Part shown: one piece after another, positions 56,942-64,000 of the stretch | Position numbering within the stretch: the stretch's first letter is position 1 | How the letters are laid out: every line of letters begins with the position of its first letter | From: Dipteris shenzhenensis | Taxonomy: Eukaryota; Polypodiophyta; Polypodiopsida; Gleicheniales | Reading direction: 5' to 3' (one strand) | Length of the DNA: 64,000 bases | NCBI GenBank assembly: GCA_047967505.1 | Contig: CM106538.1 | Notes under the pieces: generated by a model | Databases searched by the model: none | Told to the model about the DNA's origin: nothing | The model's input: only the letters and a program-made list of their open reading frames with translations | Made by a program: the position numbers and the translations under genes

Positions 56942-57816
56942 AAAAAGTGGCTGAGAAGGGCCCAGAATAGGGCTGTAGAAGTACCCTAAAAGAGGTTTTT
57001 TTTTTTTTTTTTTTTTTTTTGGGGGAAAGCCCTAGGACTGTCCTAGCCTAGCTAGGACTGCTAAGACTGTCCTAGCCTATCTAGGACCGTTCAGACTGTT
57101 AGGACTAGACTAACTAAACTAACCCACAACTAACGAGTTAACTACCCCCCAGGTTAACTAACCTTACTAACTTTAGGAAATAGATTAGAAAATTATTCTA
57201 AGGTATGAAAGCGGTGGTGGAAACGGTGGCCAGCGAGAGGCGCGGGCGGGTGACGAAAACGGTGGCGACGGAAGGGGGAACAAAAACGGGACGATGGAAG
57301 GCGGTGGCTGTGGCGGAGGACTGGACGCACGACGGAGACGGAAACGGTGGGCACGACGGAGGTTGGGTGGCTGTGGCGGAGACGGAAAGCGATGGTGATG
57401 AGATGTGTTCCGTTCGACGATGGCGGAGATGCGATGGCAGAATGATGCGAGGGTGGTGGAGATGTGGAAATTGTCGTGGTTGTCTTCTGGCCGGTGTCAG
57501 CTTCTACGACGAAGCTATGAAATCAAGCCTATGTATGGAGCGGTGGCAAGGAGAAAAGAAAAACGAGCTTGAGCTGGAGCGACGGACGGCAGAGTTGGAG
57601 GCGCGACGGACGGCAGAGTTCCCTCTTCCCTTTTCTGCTTCAGCTTATCTCCTTCATGTTCATCAGCACCACGATAACCTGCATCTCTTCCCGCGAAGGA
57701 GAACCAGAAAGAAGACGGACGTCGATTGGGTTACGATGTGACCCTGGCAGTATAAATGAAAATGACATCGAAGTATGCAGCACTTGAGATGTCTTCTCCC
57801 ACAATAGGCCCGAGAA
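56942..57816 (-). other. Untranslated leader of gypsy element 2
   Basis: About 0.9 kb between primer site and gag. It contains a 25-base T run (56996-57020; A run in the element's sense) and a repetitive GACGGAAACGGTGG-type tract at 57205-57480. An open frame of 178 residues runs antisense to the element at 57205-57741. It is composed of the GA/GG repeats and has no domain. Confidence 0.7.
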
Positions 57817-57831
57817 CTGCTCTGATACCAA
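57817..57831 (-). promoter_or_regulatory. Primer-binding site of gypsy element 2
   Basis: The minus strand reads TGGTATCAGAGCAG one base inside the 5' LTR, complementary to the 3' end of plant initiator tRNA-Met. Confidence 0.9.
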
Positions 57832-58102
57832 TGTAGAGGAGGGGGAACGGGGAAGGAGAAGAAGGCCACGGAGGGCAGGGTGAGAATGAGTGGAAAAGGG
57901 AGGAAGAGGGTAGAGTGAACTAGGTAGGGGAAGTGCACAGGAGAGGAGGAGCAGAAGTGATGTAGATTCGATGTCAAATCAATACGTACCTTACAAATCT
58001 TTTGGGGTTGACTTATATAGTCCCCCTCATTCCCCACAATTCCCTTCCTATTTTCCCACCTATTTCCCACATAAAACCCGTCCTTTTCCCACCTTCATTA
58101 CA
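57832..58102 (-). repeat. 5' LTR of gypsy element 2 (271 bp)
   Basis: Same sequence as 50996-51266 except one base. Right flank ATGAT (58103-58107) duplicates 50991-50995. Confidence 0.95.
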
Positions 58103-58107
58103 ATGAT

Positions 58108-58246
58108 AAATGTTTGTCGTGTAGATTTCTCACTTTTGTCCTTGGTTAAGTTTATGATGAAAGATCGATGTTTCAAGAGTTCCCTGACATTCTAGATGCT
58201 TATAAAGAAGCACTTTAGTTGTGGTCAACTAAATGAAAGATAGAGG
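58108..58246 (+). pseudogene. Gypsy element 1, distal piece beyond the insertion
   Basis: Plus-strand text near 58155-58215 reads DERSMFQEFPDILDAYKEAL before a TAG, as expected for the end of a gypsy chromodomain protein. This is the continuation of the reading interrupted at 50990, although the frame differs. The expected 3' LTR is not present; L1-ORF1p-like copy B begins at 58247. Confidence 0.55.
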
Positions 58247-59900
58247 GAATGTCACTTCTCTTCACAAAAGACATCCCAATTGCTTGGTATTCATTTATTT
58301 CATATCTTACTTGCTAAAATTTCAAGCTCTTTAAATGAGGATATGTCAAAAGAATGCATATGTTTTCCTATTGATCAGCTAGGTACTAGTTGGCTAGGGT
58401 CTAGCATTTGAGGGTGGACCTCCATTGAAGGGGTTATAGGCATTAGTGTCCCACAAGTTGAGACATATCTCTTTAAGAGAAACGTAAAGACTACACCCCA
58501 ACTGAGTACCCAAATATGGGACCAATCAAATGCATAGAATGCAGACCGACCCGGCAACTATTAAAGAGAATGTTCACAGTAGCCTTGGATGTGAGCGTGT
58601 TAACATGTTCCTACATGATAGTCTGAAAACATAATCAGCTATACATTAGTTTAAGACTGAGAGTTTTTCAGTTTGGATTTAAACTGTTTAATGATTGCTA
58701 TGCCTTCACGATGTACTGCCCATTTTCTGTCCTACCTAGCAGCCTTGACCTTGGCTAATTCCGTTGCCTTATTCTTCAATTGAGCTCGTGTGAGTTTCTC
58801 AGCTATCCCTATCTTGTTCCCTTTTAACTTGTAGGATTGTCAGAGAAGCTTGACAGGTAGATCTCATGAGTTAAGTGTAATAATAGCATGGTCTTTAGAG
58901 TGGAGGATACGGGTTGCTCTAGCTTAATCTTCATCATGAAGATCCTCATCCTTGTCCACCATCCAATTAATACTAGGCATGGCCGCTTTGACATGTGCTA
59001 GAGTACCACTAAAAGAGTCCTTCTCTTTGTACCATCCTTCAGGGAGTCCCCCAATTCTAATAATCAAAGTATTATCATGTCTAGCTGCATGTTTATTGAT
59101 CTCTTCTTGGATATCAGCTTTATTTACCTTTGCATCAAATTGTATAGTTACTTTCTTTTTAACAATTTGTATCTGAGTATGAACTAGATCTTTAGCTGTA
59201 GAGAGGGGTAGGAGGGCAAGCCTCGCAAGACTTTACCACATCATCAATTACTGCTTGCTTGCCAAGTTCTTCAAGAACTTCAATTATTTCCACTGCATCC
59301 CCTAGTTGTATCCTTAAATCTCTCACCTCTTGCTGTAGATAATAAATCTGTTCATGGTGCCCAATGATGGGCTGGTTCAGACCTCCTCGTAGGTATATGT
59401 GTGCATACGGAAAGGGTGTCATAGCTGCGATTGTGGCATATCATTACCTACTGGCTGAAGCTGTTGGGGTGGAGGGAGACTTCGAAGAGAGGCTGGGCCA
59501 CTCCTTTCTGGCCATGTCTGGCTGCTACCCCCTAGACTGAGCTAACCCCCCCAGTGGGCTAGGGGTTTCAGGCCAGCTTGGGGTTGGATGAAGAAAGAAA
59601 GGATGCTGCCCCCCTGACCTTGTGCTGGAGCTGTTAGTGGAGAAAAGAGGGGGTGACCTCCCTGATATGCTGAAGCTATTCGACCTAAACCCGCTCCTAT
59701 ATGTGATTGTGAGTGGCGAGGCTGTTGCTAGGTGGCTAGATGGGAGGGCTAGGTGGAGAGGGCTACGACGGGTGGAGTAGAGTCTATGACGGACGGGGGC
59801 TACGGGCTAAGGGGTTAGGGTTACGATGGACGGTGGCTACAACGGTGGGCTACGATGAATGACGAACAGGGGCTACGACGAATGACCAACCAGTGCACTG
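58247..59900 (-). mobile_element. Non-LTR-like element copy B (L1-ORF1p-like), decayed
   Basis: Same-orientation relative of 38629-41060, without the 550-base insertion seen in copy A. The 5' side (59440-59900, minus sense) contains GGGG-rich and CTACGACGG-type repeats also seen near 40980-41050. No RT was found on either side. Confidence 0.6.
58660..59422 (-). pseudogene. L1-ORF1p-like protein, copy B
   Basis: The minus strand from ATG 59422 gives a coiled coil (EQIYYLQQEVRDLRIQLGDA, then further Leu/Ile/Glu heptads). A frameshift near 59205 is followed by a Lys/Asp-rich linker, then LIIRIGGLPEGWYKEKDS (59065-59010). The C-terminal block then reads QSYKLKGNKIGIAEKL, TRAQLKNKATELAKVKAA and KWAVHREGIAIIK (58830-58690). 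Three in-frame stops (including TGA in place of Trp and Arg codons predicted from copy A) disable it. The two copies differ mainly by conservative changes, which favours a real coding history. Alternatives: a coiled-coil host gene fragment amplified by transposition. Confidence 0.5.
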
Positions 59901-60049
59901 CCAGGCATCTGGGGCTAGGATCAAATCAATCGGCTTTCTCACGACGATGCTTGAGGAGATTTTGAAGATCTTTGATCGAGGGGCCTGTTGTGGCTTCTAA
60001 TGGATTGTATGAGGCCTGATAGTGGGGTACTTACGATGTCAGGTTTGGT
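59901..60049. other. Short spacer between copy B and the LINE relic
   Basis: No feature recognised. Confidence 0.3.
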
Positions 60050-62185
60050 ATTGACATATAAGCTGAGTAGTAGATAGCCGCGGTGCTAGAGAATGTGTGG
60101 CACAAGCCATTGTATTGAAGCTTGGCCAAACTCTCTTCGAATAGGCAAGTCCTTGTGGCCAACTAGGACCTGTTGGCCATGGCCTAGTACATAGCCTCTT
60201 GCTGGTGCTTTCACAGGGGTTTCATGGAGCAGCTCAGGTGCTTGGTGCACAATTTCTTGTTGGCAGGATCGGATGGTACCAGGAACACTAGAGCTAGGTT
60301 GCTTGGCAGATAGTGATCCATGTAGAGAGGGGACTTGGTATTATTGGTCCAGAAATGCAGAGCAAAGCCTGTGCTAGGCGAGCTTGTAGTGGGTGGTCTC
60401 ACCCTAGGATTGTAGGTTTGGAAGCTATTGCTCCAACAAGGGTTTCTCAAGAACACCTCCTGCACAAGAGGACAGTGGCAAAGTCTCATCAATGGATCTT
60501 TTGAGAGGCGCCCCTCAGAGGGAAGGGGTCAATATTGATGAGGAGCTTACATAGGGTTTGGTAGTGCTTGTCTAGGGGACTCATATATAGTGAGCCCTTG
60601 ATAAAGTGAGGAGTTTAAGTGTGAGCCCTTCTCTAGCATTCGGAGGTCCAGGATCATAAGGGCTGCATGCTGAGGCAACGAACATATTAATTGTGTGAAG
60701 TGGAACAATGGCTCAGCTAGTTACTTTGGAGCATGGAGTCGGCTCCCCCAAGAGACAAAGGCATGTGTGAGAGTCTTCTCCCTACCTGGGTGGGCATGAG
60801 AATGTGGGGGATAAATGCCACCATCTTTGATTTTTGTAAGGCTGGTCTACACAGAGCCTTAGCTCCCTCAAGCTGGTATGGGTAATTCTTTAAAATAGGT
60901 GTGCCCCTGAGGATCCTTTATATGCATTGACTTTTGCCCCATGCATCATAGAGTGGGGCTAGGGGGGGTTCTCTAGCATAATTAGAGGGAGACTAAGAGT
61001 TGGATGGGGCCTTGGAGATGCTTGAGTGGCAGTGGATAAGAGTTCTGGGTCTTCTTGGTAAGGGTTTGTCCATTGACCCAATATGAGTCTCTTTGCGGAA
61101 AAAGAGGTCATGATAGAGGCTTTGCTTATGGGAGGGCTGCCTCCTTTGAGAAGTACAGTGGGATCCCAACGATTGGTTGTGGCCTTCTAGAGTAGGGAAC
61201 ATGCACTCATAGAGGATTATAGAGGCACCCTTCTTCTTGTACACCATATGCATTGGTCACTGTCTTCATATTGAAGTGGATGCCTAGACCCCTTCGAGAG
61301 AGCAGCATTGGATAGAGTAGCAGGTGCCCTAGGAGGTCATTTCTAGACCTTGGTTGTGACTATGGACTAGCCTTCGTGCATGGAAGGTTACATATTTCTT
61401 ATGGATTGTGGAGCAGGAGGTGTTGCCCATTGGACCTTAGTTGGAGTAGATGAGAGCAGATGGGAGATGCCACCAATGTATAGCTGGAGACGACCCTGAG
61501 ATAATTTGCATTGCCTATCGCAGCAGAGAGGATGTGGTGGGGGGCCAGAAAGATGATGGCTAGGATGTAGTGGATGCAACAAGATTTCACTTGGGACATG
61601 GCATGAACCTTCTCAATTGACGTGCTTTCGCCAGCCTACAAGATCCATAGACAGAGGTTCTTCTAGATTGAAGTGCAAGATGGGCCTCCTCCTCCCTCCT
61701 AGCAACTGGTATCCTCACCAAAGGATTCTTTAGGAGAGGTCTCCAGCATCACTGCTTGGAACACCTAGCTCGCCCCTTGCAATTGGGTGAGGGAAGGCTA
61801 GCAGGTCCCTCAACTGCCACCCTTGTTGCCGAGTGGCAGGATATCATCTATACCGTGCACACCATATGGGAGTGGGGGACGATGGCATCTTGGATGACCA
61901 GTGAGAGGTGGGCACATTTCTGCAAGGCTTGGTTTGCAGGTTTCTTCTACATATTCATGGAGCGAGGCATTCTTTGGTTGTATAGTCCCCGCCTTGGTTG
62001 TTGGCCCCTATTTCCAGGGACTCCCTAGGCAGTGAGCTGGGCTCTCTGAAAACCAGCTAATCGACAACCAGTTTTTTTTTCATTGTATTGCTTGCACGAC
62101 CAGTGCCACATGGATAGCTGATTTGTATTATTGGTTTTTTCTCAAGCATTAATAGAAAGCTCTTTTGAGGGGGGGGGGGGGGATT
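60050..62185 (+). pseudogene. Decayed relative of the 41808 LINE, ORF2 C-terminal half
   Basis: Plus-strand frames near 60120-60330 read LLAMA.YIASCWCFHRG and SDGTRNTRARLL. Those near 60340-60440 match the following block of the LINE at 41808 (46560-46850). 61800-61960 (STATLVAEWQDIIYTVHTIW... FCKAWFAGFFYIF) matches its extreme C-terminus (about 48240-48390). The middle is broken. A 3' tail (CAAGCATTAATAGAAAGCTC) precedes a G14 run at 62168-62181 instead of poly-A. Much older than the 41808 copy. Confidence 0.75.
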
Positions 62186-62927
62186 TTGCATTGTTTCTAG
62201 GTGAGCCGCTCTCTTCAATCACGTACATGTTTGACGAATTACGGACAAGGCTTTTTCTGACCTCAACTTGTTGGAGACATTGTCGGAGACCACCAAGATT
62301 TTGCTTAGGGAAACTCTCTACACTTAGGTGTGCACTTGGTCCTCCCTTGGTACCATGGTTTGTGCCTTTAGGGCATGAAGAGGATGCACCAATTCCCGAC
62401 TATTTCCTCTCTCCCCCCTGCACTTGTTCCTAATCCACAGCAGCCCTTCGTCCTCTTTTTACTTCCCTTGCCCCCTTTTGAGTTCTCCTCTTCTTCCTTC
62501 CCTTTCCCCCTGCCAGTTCTCCTCCTCTTCTCCCCCCTTACCCTATCCTTTAGCGAGCTCCTCTTGTTGCTTTGCATCTCCAACCCTGATTCTCCTCTTC
62601 CCCTGTACCCTCCCCTCCCTTTTTTCTGGTCTGTGGGCTCTTCTCCTCCTCCTCTTTTTATGTGTCTTCAAGCCCTATGCCCAAGAAAATACATAATTTG
62701 CATAAAGGGCTTGAGCAAAGGCCTTGATGGAGTTTTATGCCACTAGATAACTTCAAGTTTCCACAAAAACCCCTCTCCCTTTTCAAACTGGCTAAAGCCC
62801 TCTCTTGCCATGGTCCTTTATTATAGTGATTAAATTTTTGTATTCTTGAGATTTTGTGGTATGATCAAATTGAAGAGAACTTTGCAAGCCTTACCACTAA
62901 TTTCTCTTCTTTTTGTTTGAACATCAG
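62186..62927. other. 3' end of the giant intron
   Basis: Contains an almost pure pyrimidine tract (about 62400-62640) that produces long spurious Leu/Ser/Pro frames, then ordinary AT-rich intron DNA and the acceptor at 62927. No gene. Confidence 0.6.
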
Positions 62928-63056
62928 CCTCATGATGCAACACCAGAAGAAATCAAGAAGGCGTACTATTCTTGTATGAAAGTCTGCCATCCCGACTTGG
63001 CTGGAGAAGATGCAGAAACTACATCATTCTGTATGTTTGTCAACGAAATTTATGAG
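62928..63056 (+). CDS. DJC77-like: J-domain/ferredoxin protein, exon 2
   Basis: Forty-three codons (residues 137-179), phase 0 at both ends. It carries the rest of J-domain helix II and the loop with the HPD tripeptide (CHPDLAGED; HPD = residues 157-159), which stimulates HSP70 ATPase, and the start of helix III (FCMFVNEIYE). Acceptor ATCAG before 62928, donor GTATAC at 63057. The following intron is 271 bases. Confidence 0.95.
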
Positions 63057-63327
63057 GTATACCCAATTTTCATGTTTGCTAGTTTTGCATATAAGAAATT
63101 TGAGAACTTGTGTTGTACTTAACAAACTGTCCTTGTGTGAACTTAGGGTCTGTATCATGAACCAGTGGCTTGCCCCCCGTTCTGAATGTTAACTGCTTTT
63201 AGTCTAGCATATGCTAACAAATAAATTCTCTTCTTAGTGTGACATTGTAACCTTCTTGGTCTTTGGCTTTGCATGAGGTTTTTCTGCTGGGGTATTGGGC
63301 TAAATGCTATAGTTTGTGGAGATGCAG

Positions 63328-63457
63328 ATTTTAAGCGATCCAGTGCAACGCATGGTTTATGATGAGATCAATGGGTATTCTCTGGTGTCTACAAATCCCT
63401 TTAAGGATACTTCCAAGCCAAAAGATCACGTTTTTGTTGACGAGTTTACATGCATAG
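63328..63457 (+). CDS. DJC77-like: J-domain/ferredoxin protein, exon 3
   Basis: Encodes residues 180-222 plus one base (phase 1). LSDPVQRMVYDEINGY ends the J domain. A linker follows, then HVFVDEFTCI begins the ferredoxin-like domain with the first cluster Cys (residue 221). Acceptor GATGCAG before 63328, donor GTAATT at 63458. The following intron is 175 bases. Confidence 0.95.
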
Positions 63458-63632
63458 GTAATTTGCATGAGTAATCACTGTACTCAAAGCAATATCCATT
63501 TTTGCATTAGACAGCCTTGACTGGTGTATTATGGTCATGAACTAACTTATCGCCATTTTGGAATCTTGGCTTAGCGGTGGGTGCAAACAGGTAAAAATTT
63601 TCTCACTTTGAAAGCTATTTGTACATGTACAG

Positions 63633-63753
63633 GCTGTAAAAACTGTGCAAACACTGCTCCAAAGACATTTGAGATTGAGGAAGATTTTGGAAGAGCACGT
63701 GCAGTATTCCAATGTGGGAGGGTCTCTGTTGTTCAACAAGCCATTGACACATG
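63633..63753 (+). CDS. DJC77-like: J-domain/ferredoxin protein, exon 4
   Basis: Completes Gly 223 and encodes Cys 224 and Cys 227, so with Cys 221 the C-x2-C-x2-C cluster motif is complete. FEIEEDFGRARAV follows, as in bacterial-type 4Fe-4S ferredoxins. The exon ends at ACATG|GTTAGC (phase 2). The split TG codon would be completed as Cys by the usual next exon, which carries the fourth ligand and a CPVDCI-type block. That exon is not visible before 64000. The Trp read across the junction is an artefact of read-through. Confidence 0.93.
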
Positions 63754-64000
63754 GTTAGCATTACTGCTCAAGAGCTGTGTACATCATGTGAACATTTTTC
63801 TGTTAGACTCCTTTTTTCTTTTCCATGCACTTTGTTTGATAATATCATTTTCATAGCTCTAGCTCACGCTGTTTGGATGACACTTGTAAGTTGCAGCAGA
63901 GAACCATCAGACACTTTTGGTCTAGATGTATAACTTAGAGAGGATGCAATGTGCTAAGCATTGCCATGTTCTTGTCGCAAGAGCACCACAACAAGCAGTA
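63754..64000 (+). other. Start of intron 4, running off the window
   Basis: No acceptor followed by the expected CPVDCIH-type coding block was found. The TTGCAG near 63895 does not open a matching frame. Confidence 0.6.

Larger units (their letters stand above)
50996..58102 (-). mobile_element. Complete Ty3/gypsy chromovirus, 7.1 kb (gypsy element 2)
   Basis: Two 271-bp LTRs (270 of 271 identical), a 5-bp target duplication, a tRNA-iMet primer site, and gag, protease, RT, RNase H, integrase and chromodomain in canonical order on the minus strand. The near-identical LTRs indicate recent insertion. It lies inside the chromodomain end of gypsy element 1. The coding region nevertheless has three stops and at least three frameshifts and lacks the first RT catalytic Asp. 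Confidence 0.97.
35396..62927 (+). other. 27.5-kb intron 1 of the J-domain/ferredoxin gene
   Basis: The donor GTACGG at 35396 and the acceptor TTTTTGTTTGAACATCAG ending at 62927 bracket 27,532 bases. The reading frame and J-domain sequence join exactly. The intron contains copia, LINE, gypsy and L1-ORF1p-like elements in both orientations. A pyrimidine-rich tract lies before the acceptor. The donor differs from the GTAAGT consensus, so splicing efficiency may be modest. Confidence 0.85.

Noticed and set aside
57817-57831. tRNA-Met-like sequence as a possible tRNA gene
   Set aside because: Only the primer-site match next to the LTR is present; no tRNA body or cloverleaf is present.
62375-62746. 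Long Leu/Ser/Pro-rich frames that look like membrane proteins
   Set aside because: They are translations of a pyrimidine tract, and several frames and both strands are open there.
63751-63933. Open frame at the end of the window
   Set aside because: It overlaps exon 4 in another frame and continues into the intron; it carries no ferredoxin ligand motif.

Overview
The window is nuclear DNA from a land plant. The evidence is two plant-type host genes with spliceosomal GT-AG introns, Ty3/gypsy and Ty1/copia LTR elements (one gypsy element and the start of another carry the plant-typical primer site for initiator tRNA-Met), and L1-type LINEs with a zinc-knuckle ORF1. One intron is about 27.5 kb and full of nested retrotransposons, and a second is at least 7.7 kb. 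That points to a large, repeat-rich genome such as a fern or gymnosperm, but the species cannot be fixed from sequence alone.

Host genes. (1) On the minus strand, 8626-7729 is the first exon of a SIK1/MAP4K-type (plant Hippo, STE20-like) kinase. It stops at a clean splice donor exactly at the start of the glycine-rich loop, and no kinase exon is found between 7728 and 1. (2) On the plus strand, four exons (34988-35395, 62928-63056, 63328-63457, 63633-63753) encode a plastid-type J-domain/4Fe-4S ferredoxin fusion (DJC76/DJC77/DJC82 family). The final exon or exons lie beyond 64000. The first two exons are separated by a 27,532-bp intron.

Layout. 1-7.7 kb: decayed gypsy and copia pieces, probably inside SIK1 intron 1. 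7.7-9.3 kb: SIK1 exon 1, short promoter, LINE/SINE-like tail. 9.3-11.7 kb: unassigned DNA with two unidentified minus-strand coding pieces. 11.95-16.85 kb: a decayed Helentron (Rep, PIF1-like helicase and apurinic-type endonuclease in one reading direction). 16.9-34.3 kb: strongly decayed LINE and copia remnants, tandem repeats, microsatellites and AT-rich DNA. 34.3-35.4 kb: promoter and exon 1 of the J-domain/ferredoxin gene.

The giant intron (35.4-62.9 kb) holds, in order: a copia RT fragment; copy A of an L1-ORF1p-like element (minus); a nearly complete 6.8-kb LINE with a probable target-site duplication and an ATGA overlap between ORF1 and ORF2; a gypsy element (plus) with an internal deletion; a complete 7.1-kb gypsy element (minus), inserted into the previous one with a 5-bp duplication and almost identical LTRs; copy B of the L1-ORF1p-like element; and an old LINE relic. 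The host reading frame resumes precisely at 62928, so the intron appears to be tolerated.

Most interesting: the Helentron with its endonuclease; the two related coiled-coil/RRM-like/C-terminal-domain ORFs, which recall animal L1 ORF1p rather than the zinc-knuckle ORF1 usual in plants; the recently inserted but catalytically damaged gypsy element; and the seven-fold short motif in the SIK1 N-terminal region. All family assignments come from reading motifs by eye; no database search was run.
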